From Flavobacterium sp. (GTDB taxonomy: Bacteria > Bacteroidota > Bacteroidia > Flavobacteriales > Flavobacteriaceae): a DNA stretch of 64,000 bases. This document shows, in pieces, positions 44,231 to 52,655 of the stretch. A program made the position numbers and the translations under genes. Each line of letters begins with the position of its first letter. The first letter of the stretch is position 1. The notes beneath the pieces were generated by a model. The model was not told the DNA's origin, searched no databases, and was given only the letters and a program-made list of their open reading frames with translations. Where the stretch lies: NCBI GenBank assembly GCA_015234525.1, contig JADGMX010000049.1, forward strand, positions 248,001 to 312,000. The letters run 5' to 3'.

Positions 44231-45439
44231 ATGGATAGCAAAAAATACCTCAAACTCATATTAATCCTAGGATCACTAACCGCACTCGGACCGTTTTCAA
44301 TCGATATGTATCTACCGGGATTTTCTGCAATTGCAGCCGATTTGAATACCACCGTAAATAATGTTTCATTGTCGCTGTCGAGTTATTTCATCGGAATTTC
44401 ATCAGGACAATTATTATACGGACCATTACTTGACAGATTTGGTCGCAAAAAGCCCCTTTATCTCGGACTTACCATTTACTGTCTCGCATCGTTAGGTTGT
44501 ATTTTTGTTACCGATATTAACGCCTTCATCGGACTTAGATTTCTTCAGGCTGTTGGAAGTTGCGGCGCTACTGTTGCAGCAATGACGATGGTTCGCGACC
44601 TTTTCCCGGTTAAAGACACGCCAAAAGTTTTTGCAATGCTGATGCTTGTTGTCGGACTTTCTCCCATGCTGGCGCCAACAATCGGTGGCTACGTGATTGC
44701 CGGTCTTGGCTGGCACGTGGTCTTTTTGATTTTAATGTTGATGGGAGTCGCAATTCTCATCGCTGCCGCAATCGGACTTCCGAAAACACGCCCGGCTGAT
44801 CCGACAATCTCGCTAAAACCAAAACCAATTTTACGCGGATTTTACGAAGTTCTTCGCGAACCTCAATTTCATACCTACGCAGTGACGGGTGCCGTGGCTT
44901 TCTCGGGACTATTTACCTATGTAGCGGGTTCGCCTATTCTTTTTATGGATATTTTTTCAGTCGATGAAAAGACTTATGGCTGGATCTTCGCCTTTATGTC
45001 GCTTAGTTTTATCGGATCAAGTCAGCTTAACTCTGTACTTCTTCGAAAATACAAAAGCGAACAAATGGTCTTTGCCGCACTTTGCATTCAATCGGTGATT
45101 GCTGCGATCTTCTTAATTTCAGCTTATTTCAATTGGCTTGATCTTTATCAGACAATCGGAATGCTATTCCTTTATTTGGCGTGCCTCGGATTGCTGAATC
45201 CAAACACCGCCGGATTATCGCTTGCGCCATTTACACGAACTGCCGGTAGCGCTTCAGCATTGCTTGGCGCGTTGCAACTCGGACTGGGCGCACTAACTTC
45301 AATTGCCGTCGGAATTTTCGTCAAAGACTCGATGTTGCCAATGGTGATCATTATGGCATCAGGAACCGTATTGGCGCTGATCATCCTGATAGTCGGTCGC
45401 CGAAACATCAAACCTTTAAAGGCTGAAATTCAGGATTAA
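44231..45439 (+). CDS. Bcr/CflA-family MFS drug-efflux transporter
   Basis: 402 residues with about 12 membrane spans. The Bcr/CflA hallmarks are present: LTALGPFSIDMYLPGF at the first helix, the MFS loop DRFGRKKPLYLG, and RFLQAVGSCGATVAAMTMVRDLF in helix 4. It exports small toxic compounds in exchange for protons. The start was set at 44231 after a -7 box; the 30 codons before it do not look like protein. The stop overlaps the helicase stop by 4 bp (convergent). Confidence 0.9.
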   Translation: MDSKKYLKLILILGSLTALGPFSIDMYLPGFSAIAADLNTTVNNVSLSLSSYFIGISSGQLLYGPLLDRFGRKKPLYLGLTIYCLASLGCIFVTDINAFIGLRFLQAVGSCGATVAAMTMVRDLFPVKDTPKVFAMLMLVVGLSPMLAPTIGGYVIAGLGWHVVFLILMLMGVAILIAAAIGLPKTRPADPTISLKPKPILRGFYEVLREPQFHTYAVTGAVAFSGLFTYVAGSPILFMDIFSVDEKTYGWIFAFMSLSFIGSSQLNSVLLRKYKSEQMVFAALCIQSVIAAIFLISAYFNWLDLYQTIGMLFLYLACLGLLNPNTAGLSLAPFTRTAGSASALLGALQLGLGALTSIAVGIFVKDSMLPMVIIMASGTVLALIILIVGRRNIKPLKAEIQD

Positions 45440-46968
45440 TCCAGCGATTCGCGGATTTTCTTTCCAATTAAAAGCGTCAACTTAAGCTTATAATCTTCAA
45501 TCAGCCATTCTTTGTAGTTTTTACTGCAATGGCTCAAACAATTGGCATAACATTTCATGCGCCATTCGATATCCGGCTCGAGAAGTTTTGAAAGTTGTTT
45601 CGCTTCTAAAAGACTATCGGAATTATCGACGCACATGCCTGCGTGCTGATCAAGCGATTTTTCGATCACCACTTTCGATCGCAAATTCTTTGATACCGCA
45701 AGTTTATGCTCCTCGTCTACGTCGAAATCAACACTCGCCGTTTTGGCGAACTTCGCACGAACCTCAGGCGGCATCACATATTTGAAATGCATCTCGATTT
45801 CGGCATCGTCCCTCAGATTCTCAAGATAGAATTCAGGTGCGCGGAAAATGTGCTGCCAATCAACCGGCTCGCTCCACAAACCGAATCTCGCGGCATTGTT
45901 CCCTAGATCGATAATCGTAAACGTATCTTTATTTGGAAGTTTTCTGGAACCACGGCCAATCATCTGAAAATACAAGGTCAATGATTTAGTCGCCCGGTTC
46001 AAAATAATGGTTTCAACTGTCGGCTCATCAAAACCGGTAGTCAGAATTCCTACCGAAGTCAAAATCGCATCCGGCGTGACTTTAAACCAATCCAAAATTT
46101 CACGTCGCTCCTCAGCACTACTGGTATTGTCGAGGTGTCTGATGGCATAACCGGCTTCACGAAACGTCTCGTAAACATACAACGACGTATTGATTCCGTT
46201 GTTGAAAATCAGCGTCTTCTTCCCCAGCGATTTTTCAGTATACGCATGCAAAAGTTTCTCCTGCATCGCCATATTTGAGTACAAATCATCAGATGATTTT
46301 ACAGTATAATCACCGTTAATGCCGACTTTCAACGAGGTCAGACCAACATCATAGCTATACGTTATTGCGCGAGCCAAAAATCCTTTATCGATCAGTGACG
46401 CAATGGTATCGCCAACAATCAGCTCATTGTAATTCTCGTTCATCGGAAGTTTGATGTTCGAGCTCAGCGGCGTTGCGGTAACACCAAGTATAAATGAATT
46501 TTTAAACGAGCTTAGAAGTTTGCGAAACGAGTTGTAGTGCGCCTCATCAATAATCACAAGACCAATATTGTCCAGATGAAGTTTCTCGTCGTTAATCCGG
46601 TTTTTCAAGGTTTCGACCATCGCTACAAAGCACGAAAAATCGTTTTGATCCGGTAATTCCTTAACATTGCTGTTGATTATTTTATTCTTAACATTAAAAT
46701 CGCTCAACATCTTCGAGGTCTGCTTGCAAAGCTCAATACGATGCGTCAAAACCACGACCTTTTTATCGTGTTTGGCTAGATATCGTCGCACAATCTCCGA
46801 AAAAATCACCGTTTTACCACCGCCTGTCGGCAGTTGATAAAGCAAATGATAATTGGGTGCGGCGTTGTCAAGCCTCTCAAAAATTGCGTCTATATCCCCT
46901 TTTTGGTAACTGTAAAGTTCCTTGCGATCCTCTATTTCTACGTCGTCATTTATCTGCAGCATACTCAT
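45436..46968 (-). CDS. Superfamily 2 DEAH-box helicase
   Basis: About 510 residues: Walker A QLPTGGGKTVIFSEI, motif Ia VVVLTHRIELC, Walker B VIIDEAHYN (DEAH), motif III GVTATPL, then a second RecA domain with motif V/VI-like segments (TGFDEPTVETIILNRATKSLTLYFQMIGRGSR). The layout resembles XPB/RadD-like or type I restriction-type helicases without a nuclease. No restriction or defence partner is adjacent. GTG at 46977 and ATGs at 46968 and 46962 are possible starts; a TATTTTTG box just upstream of 46977 favours 46968. Confidence 0.85.
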   Translation of the reverse strand: MSMLQINDDVEIEDRKELYSYQKGDIDAIFERLDNAAPNYHLLYQLPTGGGKTVIFSEIVRRYLAKHDKKVVVLTHRIELCKQTSKMLSDFNVKNKIINSNVKELPDQNDFSCFVAMVETLKNRINDEKLHLDNIGLVIIDEAHYNSFRKLLSSFKNSFILGVTATPLSSNIKLPMNENYNELIVGDTIASLIDKGFLARAITYSYDVGLTSLKVGINGDYTVKSSDDLYSNMAMQEKLLHAYTEKSLGKKTLIFNNGINTSLYVYETFREAGYAIRHLDNTSSAEERREILDWFKVTPDAILTSVGILTTGFDEPTVETIILNRATKSLTLYFQMIGRGSRKLPNKDTFTIIDLGNNAARFGLWSEPVDWQHIFRAPEFYLENLRDDAEIEMHFKYVMPPEVRAKFAKTASVDFDVDEEHKLAVSKNLRSKVVIEKSLDQHAGMCVDNSDSLLEAKQLSKLLEPDIEWRMKCYANCLSHCSKNYKEWLIEDYKLKLTLLIGKKIRESLD

Positions 46969-47137
46969 TTTTCTCACTTTTGCAAAAATACGCTTTAATA
47001 CGAGTTATTCGGTACCTTATTGATAATAAATAACATATTTATGAACACTTGGTCGGTGTTTGCGACACAAGCTTCATAAAAAGCGTACGCTAAAGGAATA
47101 AATTGACAGCCGACTTAAATTTTTGACACGATGGTTT

Positions 47138-47227
47138 TTAGGAGCTTTTTCCCGCTGTACGTTTCAATCTTTTTGCCCTGCTGCGCAACGGTCAAAAAGG
47201 ATTTCCACTTCCATCGGGGCTAGGGCT
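47138..47227 (+). repeat. Dispersed intergenic hairpin repeat, copy D
   Basis: Opens TTAGGAGCTTTTTCCCGC and closes ATCGGGGCTAGGGCT, identical to copy A over the last 15 bases. The inner inverted repeat is CTTTTTG / CAAAAAG. It is oriented against both flanking genes, which are on the - strand. Confidence 0.8.
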
Positions 47228-47262
47228 AACGAACTACAACTAACTATTAGAAAAAATTGAGT

Positions 47263-47739
47263 CTAATAAGCTGAGTTCCTGCTGTACTCCTGCGTTCCAT
47301 TAGAAAATGTATACCCCGGAACAGCCGAACGCCGGACCACGCTCCTACTCTTAATATAAATCTCGATCTTGCGCAGGGTTTTTCCGTTTTTAACCGCCGT
47401 TTTATCGATTAAGATATGTTCGTTGTTGTATTGAAGTTCTTTCTTGAAACTTTTGAGCAAGACTTGTCGCGGCGTATTTAAATCGCGTGCCGGATTATCC
47501 TCCAAAACATTGATGGTAATAATGGTCGAATCATCGTATTCAGGCTCTTTGTAGGAAATGCCAAGATCCAGATCTAAACCAACATAAACCAGTTCGAGCT
47601 CATTGCTTTGCAAGCATTGTATAACCGATTTGATGATGTTTTTTTGTACCCGAGATTTCTCCTTGTATGGCGGTAGTGAAATTATCGAAGGTACTTTAAC
47701 GATAAGTGTCGAAGTCGTACGTAGTAATGTTTCAGCCAT
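47263..47739 (-). CDS. Conserved-looking hypothetical protein
   Basis: 158 residues with a mixed alpha/beta pattern: an SRVQKNIIKSVIQCLQS helix, LELVYVGLDLDLGISY and DSTIITINVLED strands, and a basic C terminus. It lacks a signal peptide and membrane segments. I do not recognise a family. It is followed by repeat copy D and lies 73 bp downstream of the DUF6155-like gene on the same strand. Confidence 0.6.
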   Translation of the reverse strand: MAETLLRTTSTLIVKVPSIISLPPYKEKSRVQKNIIKSVIQCLQSNELELVYVGLDLDLGISYKEPEYDDSTIITINVLEDNPARDLNTPRQVLLKSFKKELQYNNEHILIDKTAVKNGKTLRKIEIYIKSRSVVRRSAVPGYTFSNGTQEYSRNSAY

Positions 47740-47812
47740 AGCTTTTTGTTTTTACGCAAATATCCGCTACCGTTCAATTTAGCACGTTATATCTTTATAT
47801 TTTACATTTATA

Positions 47813-48337
47813 CTAATCACACTCGGTTGAAATACGCTCGAAAACTTCAGCAAAAGCCGGCGCGTTTTCCCAACGCTGAATCTGCGCAGTTTTCATCACA
47901 GATTCAAGTCGCGGTCTGAACTCGGCCCACACCCCTTTTTCAATCGAATAACTCACAACTTGCTCAAACGAATTCAGCATGCTCTTATAAAAGGAGCTAT
48001 ATCGCATTTCGCGTTTGGCTGAATATTTCTGCGCCACTTCAATATTGTGCAACATCAAATCGGCCGTTGAGTGCGGCTCAACGCCTAAAAGCAAAAATTG
48101 TTTGATCGCTTTTTGTGCTGTCGATCGACGAAGTTTTGCGCGCTTGGTTTTAATGGGAAAATATTCGTTCGAAATTTTGGCTTTTGCTTCCCGCAGTAAT
48201 TTTTCCTCACGCGGATTGAATACAAAGTCATAATATGTTTTGACTTCGGGAAACTTTTCATATAATTCTACTAACTGCGCCTCGACTTGCTCCTTGTCAA
48301 GTTCAGCCAGATATTTTCTCAGATCGCGTTTGCTCAT
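47813..48337 (-). CDS. DUF6155-like protein
   Basis: 174 residues, almost entirely helical and charged. The opening MSKRDLRKYLAELDKEQVEAQLVELYEKFPEVKTYYDFVFNP and the KLRRSTAQKAIKQFLLLGVEPHSTADLMLHNIEVAQKYS middle part match what I recall of DUF6155, a family common in Bacteroidota with no known function. No signal peptide. Divergent from the DUF3817 gene. Confidence 0.7.
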   Translation of the reverse strand: MSKRDLRKYLAELDKEQVEAQLVELYEKFPEVKTYYDFVFNPREEKLLREAKAKISNEYFPIKTKRAKLRRSTAQKAIKQFLLLGVEPHSTADLMLHNIEVAQKYSAKREMRYSSFYKSMLNSFEQVVSYSIEKGVWAEFRPRLESVMKTAQIQRWENAPAFAEVFERISTECD

Positions 48338-48378
48338 TAATTTAAGATTTTAAAATATGGAAAGACCATCTGCTTTAC

Positions 48379-48386
48379 TATTTTTG
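48379..48386 (+). promoter_or_regulatory. -7 promoter element of the DUF3817 gene (TATTTTTG)
   Basis: A TAnnTTTG match 19 bp before the ATG. No clear -33 TTG. Confidence 0.5.
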
Positions 48387-48405
48387 CAAAGTTTAAACTT
48401 TCACG

Positions 48406-48690
48406 ATGACACGTCTATTTAAAACTATTGCCTTTCTGGAGGGTACTTCCCTACTTCTTTTATTGTTTATTGCGATGCCATTGAAGTACATCGGAAACGA
48501 TCCGACTGCTGTTAAATATGTTGGTATGGCACACGGAGTTCTGTTTGTTGTCTACATTTTGATGGCTATCATGATGAAAATCGAATATTCTTGGAGTTGG
48601 AAAAAATTCTTTGTGGTATGCTTGGCTTCAATGGTACCTTTCGGAACTTTTTACACTGACAAAAAGTATTTTAGGGCTTCAGCGGTTTAA
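48406..48690 (+). CDS. DUF3817 small membrane protein
   Basis: 94 residues with three hydrophobic segments. FKTIAFLEGTSLLLLLFIAMPLKYI at the start and the GMAHGVLFVVYILMAI motif (with the family's conserved Gly-x-x-His-Gly) mark DUF3817, inner-membrane proteins of unknown function. Its last 20 bp overlap the 3' end of the convergent thioesterase gene. Confidence 0.85.
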   Translation: MTRLFKTIAFLEGTSLLLLLFIAMPLKYIGNDPTAVKYVGMAHGVLFVVYILMAIMMKIEYSWSWKKFFVVCLASMVPFGTFYTDKKYFRASAV

Positions 48691-49063
48691 TATCATTTGG
48701 CGTGCTTAGCGACTTGCCGTGCGCTCTTGGCTTTCCACTTTCATCCAAACTGACCATAGTGATCGAATCGATTGTTATGATAGTTTCGCGGGTCATGATG
48801 TTTCGCACTTCGCTTTTAAGCTGAATCGAAGTATTTCCAAATCGCACGATATCAATTCCGATTTCAACAATATCGCCTTGTCTGGCTGAACTTCGAAAGT
48901 TGATTTCAGTCATGTGCTTGGTTACGATTCGTGGATTGTCCAACACAAGGATTGAGAACAAAGCAAGTTCCTCATCAATCCAAGCCAGCAACTTTCCGCC
49001 GAACAACGTTCCGTTTGGATTCAAATCTTCGGGTTTTACCCATTTTCTGGTTTGAAAGATCAT
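48671..49063 (-). CDS. YciA/BACH-type acyl-CoA thioesterase
   Basis: 130 residues, hotdog fold. The active-site signature is PNGTLFGGKLLAWIDEELALFS, with the conserved Asn, Gly-Gly and Asp-Glu; IVTKHMTEINFRSSARQGDIVEI follows. It hydrolyses acyl-CoA in the cytosol with broad specificity. Its ATG overlaps the stop of the Nudix gene by 4 bp, so both come from one message. Confidence 0.87.
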   Translation of the reverse strand: MIFQTRKWVKPEDLNPNGTLFGGKLLAWIDEELALFSILVLDNPRIVTKHMTEINFRSSARQGDIVEIGIDIVRFGNTSIQLKSEVRNIMTRETIITIDSITMVSLDESGKPRAHGKSLSTPNDIKPLKP

Positions 49064-49479
49064 AGTTTAAGGGATTCTTTGGCAAAGCTAATTATTTCCG
49101 AATGATCAAAAGCGAGTTCCGGCAATTCGTTTAGGTCAAACCAATCGGCTTGATCAGCATCGTCGGCGGCAGTCGCTTCAGTTGATTGATCGACAAAAGC
49201 ATAAAACGCAACCGATACGGTATGATGTCTTGGATCGCGACCAGGTTTCCCAAAGGCTTTAAGCTGTACGACATCTGCGACAGCAACATTCGTTTCTTCC
49301 TTCAACTCCCTTTTGGCGGCATCCTCAAGATCCTCATCTTGATCGACAAATCCACCCGGAATTGCCCATTTTCCTTTATAAGGATCGTTTTTTCGCTTGA
49401 TTAAAAGTAGATTCAGCCCACGGTCACTTTTCTTCAGAATAAGTATATCAACTGTTACAAAAATATTGGAAGTTCTCAT
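49060..49479 (-). CDS. Nudix hydrolase
   Basis: 139 residues with a complete Nudix box: Gly43-x5-Glu49-x7-Arg57-Glu58-x2-x-Glu61-Glu62 (within GGFVDQDEDLEDAAKRELKEE). The KGKWAIPGGFV lead-in resembles ADP-ribose/NADH pyrophosphatase and NrtR-like Nudix proteins, but no winged-helix domain follows. Substrate unknown. An upstream in-frame TTG is adjacent to the ATG; the ATG at 49479 is preferred. Confidence 0.88.
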   Translation of the reverse strand: MRTSNIFVTVDILILKKSDRGLNLLLIKRKNDPYKGKWAIPGGFVDQDEDLEDAAKRELKEETNVAVADVVQLKAFGKPGRDPRHHTVSVAFYAFVDQSTEATAADDADQADWFDLNELPELAFDHSEIISFAKESLKL

Positions 49480-49569
49480 CAACTATATTAAATTTTGCGT
49501 TTTTATTATTAAATTTTGTTTAAATATCAATAACTTAGATATAAATTTCAATCAGTTAACATAAAATAT

Positions 49570-49577
49570 TATATTTG
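49570..49577 (+). promoter_or_regulatory. -7 promoter element of the OmpA-family gene (TATATTTG)
   Basis: A perfect TAnnTTTG box 42 bp before the ATG, which leaves a 5' leader of about 35 bases. Confidence 0.6.
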
Positions 49578-49619
49578 TATTCTTGTTATTCAGGTATAAT
49601 TTAAAAGTAGACACAATTT

Positions 49620-50939
49620 ATGAAAAAACCAATACTGTTATTATCATTACTCACCTTGACCTTTGCCACTGCGGAAGCCCAGGAAGGCACGCGGGTTGCA
49701 AACATGGAAGACATTATCAACGAGATGGAGCCTGAGGGTTACAACCGATGGACAATCGAAGCCGGTGCAGGTATGAGTAAAGGTATTAAGCCATATGCTG
49801 ACGGTTATTTTGCTAGTAATCCTGAAAAACATTTTGATTTAAAATTGAACCACTTTACGGTTGGTGCAAGATATATGATCAGCCCGAGATTCGGTATGAA
49901 ACTCGATTTCGCTTACGATAATCTTACTGAGGCTGAGGATGCAGGTTCACTACCTTTTGAAATGCGTCATATTAGAATGGGGCTTCAGGGGGTTGTAAAC
50001 GCAGTTCGTCTTTTTAATTTTGAGGATCGTGCAGGCCGATTTGGATTGTTGTTCCACGGTGGTTTTCAGGTAGCGCAAATGGTACCTCAGATGGGCTATA
50101 ACGAAGGGCGTGACGAATGGAACGCCGGTTTGATCTTCGGATTTACGCCACAACTTCGCCTTACAAATAAAGTTGCTTTATTCGCTGATTTCACGATCAA
50201 TTCAAACGTGCGTCAACATTTTAATTGGGACGGGTCGTATTCAGATCGTAGCAACAACTTAGCAGGTAGTTTGTATTCAACTTCTCTCGGTCTTAATTAC
50301 TCGATCGGAAGAAACAGCATGCACGGAGACTGGGCTGATATTCCGGACGCAAGTTCAGAACAACTTAAAGCTCTTGACGAACGTATTGGTGAACTTGAAA
50401 CAATGCTTGTTGATACCGATAAAGACGGTGTTGCAGATTATCTTGATGTTGAGCCAAACTCAATTGCTGGTGTAGCTGTTGATTCAAAAGGTCGTATGGT
50501 TGACGCAAACAGAAACGGTGTCGCAGACGAACTTGAGAAATATGTAGACAGCACAGTGGCTAACGCTACGGCAAATGCGAATAACTCAGAAGTAGTTAAG
50601 AAGTTGATCAACGAAGGTTACATTTCAGTATTCTTCGACTTCAACAGCTCGAACCCAACTCCGGCATCAACACAAAACCTTTCTTTTGTATTGACGTACT
50701 TGAAGAACAATCCGGATGCATCGGCAGACATCACAGGTTATGCTGACGAAATTGGTAGCACTGAAATAAACAGAGCGCTTTCTGAAAAACGTGCAAACAA
50801 TGTGAGAAATACGTTGATCAAAGCCGGAATCCAGGCTTCTAGATTAAACATCATTCCTGCAGGTGAGGATACATCAGTTGATCCGAATTCTCCAAACGCA
50901 CGTAGTTTGGTTAGAAGAGCAACATTTACTATTAAATAA
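49620..50939 (+). CDS. OmpA-family outer-membrane protein
   Basis: 439 residues: signal peptide (about 1-20, TFATAEAQ), an eight-stranded-type barrel domain (about 35-240), a short linker with calcium-type thrombospondin-3-like repeats (DTDKDGVADYLDVEP and DANRNGVADELEKY), and an OmpA peptidoglycan-binding domain (about 330-439; FDFNSSNPTPAS, ITGYADEIGSTEINRALSEKRANNV). It ties the outer membrane to the cell wall and is usually very abundant. Strong promoter upstream and strong terminator downstream fit high expression. Confidence 0.92.
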   Translation: MKKPILLLSLLTLTFATAEAQEGTRVANMEDIINEMEPEGYNRWTIEAGAGMSKGIKPYADGYFASNPEKHFDLKLNHFTVGARYMISPRFGMKLDFAYDNLTEAEDAGSLPFEMRHIRMGLQGVVNAVRLFNFEDRAGRFGLLFHGGFQVAQMVPQMGYNEGRDEWNAGLIFGFTPQLRLTNKVALFADFTINSNVRQHFNWDGSYSDRSNNLAGSLYSTSLGLNYSIGRNSMHGDWADIPDASSEQLKALDERIGELETMLVDTDKDGVADYLDVEPNSIAGVAVDSKGRMVDANRNGVADELEKYVDSTVANATANANNSEVVKKLINEGYISVFFDFNSSNPTPASTQNLSFVLTYLKNNPDASADITGYADEIGSTEINRALSEKRANNVRNTLIKAGIQASRLNIIPAGEDTSVDPNSPNARSLVRRATFTIK

Positions 50940-50957
50940 TAGGAGCACTTATAAATA

Positions 50958-50990
50958 AAAAACCGCTGTATTTTTACAGCGGTTTTTTTT
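50958..50990 (+). terminator. Intrinsic terminator of the OmpA-family gene
   Basis: Stem AAAACCGCTGTA / TACAGCGGTTTT followed by TTTTT. A textbook rho-independent terminator 20 bp after the stop codon. Confidence 0.92.
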
Positions 50991-51003
50991 ATCTCAATTT
51001 TCT

Positions 51004-51396
51004 ATGAATTCTACACGTGATCAGTTTTTATCAGATTTTAGAGGCGTTAACCTTGGTGAAATCGACAATCGTTCCATCGAGGAAACGTTCCAAAATCAAA
51101 CCCTCCGCCCTATACTTAAACTTCAGAATGATCTTTTTATCTCCGTATTTAAAAATCAGATCAGCAAACACAAAAGTGATTTTAGCTCGCTCTCTGCCGA
51201 GAAAAAACTTTCCTACATCGAACTGACGATTCAGAAAGACATTAAATTTCGTAACTCATTAAAGGGAATGGTAATCGCGCTTTTTACCGTTGAAGAATAC
51301 GAACAGTATATTGAAAACTCGTCCGATTTGAATAAGCGAATGATGAACATGCTTATAGATCGGTTAAAAGATCAGGTGCTCCTATTTGATAATTAA
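51004..51396 (+). CDS. Uncharacterised helical cytosolic protein
   Basis: 130 residues, mostly helix, with RPILKLQNDLFISVFKNQISKHK, KKLSYIELTIQKDIKFRNSLKGMVIALFT and a C-terminal RMMNMLIDRLKDQ. Similar Flavobacterial proteins are, as I recall, sometimes labelled glyoxalase, but no metal ligands or vicinal-oxygen-chelate motif are visible here, so I do not use that name. No signal peptide. It starts 13 bp after a terminator, and its 3' end overlaps the convergent thioredoxin-like gene by 4 bp. Confidence 0.7.
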   Translation: MNSTRDQFLSDFRGVNLGEIDNRSIEETFQNQTLRPILKLQNDLFISVFKNQISKHKSDFSSLSAEKKLSYIELTIQKDIKFRNSLKGMVIALFTVEEYEQYIENSSDLNKRMMNMLIDRLKDQVLLFDN

Positions 51397-51824
51397 TTGC
51401 GACTTATAGATTCCAACATAGCGATATACGCATCGGGATGTTCGTCGTTGTAGTTCCCGGTTTTGCCGACAATTTTGCCGTTTTTATCCAAGATTACCAC
51501 GAAAGGAAAGAAGCCATCCTTATTGTACTTTTCGACAATCAAAAGATTTTCAGCTTTGCTTTCAAAACTCGCACTTGCCTCGAAACTTGGCTTGGCAAGT
51601 ACAAAATTTTCCTCTGCAAACGAAAGCCAGGTTGGAGATGAGAAAACTTTTTCTTCGAGTTTTTCACAGGCAGTACACGCGTCAGGAACCGAAAAATACA
51701 AAAGTACTTCTTTGTTCTGTGCCGACGCCTGACGTAATGCCATCGAAAGATCTGAGATCCATTCCTGTGAAAATCCCAACGTCCCGCAAAATAATAACGG
51801 CAACACAAAAGCACACCTTTTCAT
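51393..51824 (-). CDS. Exported thioredoxin-fold protein
   Basis: 143 residues with a signal peptide (about 1-19, GTLGFSQ). The thioredoxin_7-type active site Cys50-Thr-Ala-Cys53 lies in YFSVPDACTACEKLEEKVFSS, and the cis-Pro region is GFFPFVVILDKNGKIVG. It should act in the periplasm as a disulfide reductase or isomerase. Partner unknown. Confidence 0.85.
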   Translation of the reverse strand: MKRCAFVLPLLFCGTLGFSQEWISDLSMALRQASAQNKEVLLYFSVPDACTACEKLEEKVFSSPTWLSFAEENFVLAKPSFEASASFESKAENLLIVEKYNKDGFFPFVVILDKNGKIVGKTGNYNDEHPDAYIAMLESISRN

Positions 51825-51872
51825 AATCTTTTATTGCAAAAGTATTGATATTTTATCGGAACTAACTCAAAA

Positions 51873-52646
51873 TCAAGCCTTTTTAATAAAAATAGCCTGA
51901 ACACCTTCGCCATTTGACAGGATCAGGTATCGCTCTTGAACGTCGACTTTAGTTATAGACTGAATTGCCTGCATAAACACGTTCTCTTTATTATCAGGCA
52001 AACACGCCATCTTGGTCGCGATTATTGGTCCGAACTTAAAATTGTTGTTCTCAAAAATTTCAAGTTGACCTTTGATCCGGTTGCAACCCGCAAAACCTGT
52101 GAACGCTGAAATTTCGGTATGCAAGTCAATGTACGGAAGTTCGTTGCCAAAATCAGCCGGACTAACTTTCTGACCTTTTAATTGCGACAAGGTCCAGACG
52201 CCGTCCAGAATCGTATCCGGAATATATTTTCCGCAACCTTTTGTAATGACTTCTTCAGCATTCGGAGTTTTATAAACAACCTTCACCGTGTGATTGGAAC
52301 CTTTAATTTCGCACTCTCCTACCGCAATCGTAATTTCGATTTGCGTGTCGTCATACGACATATTGTAAATCCGATTGTTGCCAACGCTTTCAGCTTTATG
52401 AAAGGGAAGTGTGAAATTTTGGGCTTTGTTATTCGATGTCATCTTAATCTCGTCGGTCGACATCACCAGCTTCCAGTCACTTTGAATACTTTCAGCCGTG
52501 AAAAATGGTGCAACGGCCGCCTTTTCTGCAATCACTTTCTCGGTTTTGTTATTTTCCTTTACAGCAGCTGCCGTAGTCTTTTTGCTTCCGCAAGCTATAA
52601 CTGTTGAAATAATTGATGCAACTAATATTGTACGTGTAATTTTCAT
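51873..52646 (-). CDS. META-domain (HslJ-like) lipoprotein
   Basis: 257 residues. Lipobox at Cys19 (STVIACGS). The first half holds a beta-rich COG3650-like domain (FFTAESIQSDWKLVMS...YNMSYDDTQIEITI) and the second half is a META domain (LDGVWTLSQLKGQKVS...IDLHTEISAFTGFAGCNRIKGQLE...ATKMACL). META proteins are linked to heat-shock and stress resistance in other bacteria. It follows the VWA membrane protein gene with a 9-bp gap, suggesting one unit. Confidence 0.82.
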   Translation of the reverse strand: MKITRTILVASIISTVIACGSKKTTAAAVKENNKTEKVIAEKAAVAPFFTAESIQSDWKLVMSTDEIKMTSNNKAQNFTLPFHKAESVGNNRIYNMSYDDTQIEITIAVGECEIKGSNHTVKVVYKTPNAEEVITKGCGKYIPDTILDGVWTLSQLKGQKVSPADFGNELPYIDLHTEISAFTGFAGCNRIKGQLEIFENNNFKFGPIIATKMACLPDNKENVFMQAIQSITKVDVQERYLILSNGEGVQAIFIKKA

Positions 52647-52655
52647 ATCTATTTT

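Noticed and set aside
45436..46968. SF2 helicase as part of a restriction or anti-phage system
   Set aside because: No methylase, nuclease, specificity subunit or other defence gene is adjacent; the neighbours are an efflux pump and unknown proteins.
51004..51396. Calling the 130-residue protein a glyoxalase
   Set aside because: No metal-binding residues or beta-alpha-beta-beta-beta repeats of the glyoxalase fold can be seen; it is mostly helical.
52182..52607. 141-codon frame on the + strand opposite the META lipoprotein gene
   Set aside because: Rich in Cys, Phe and Arg in a way typical of antisense frames; no promoter.
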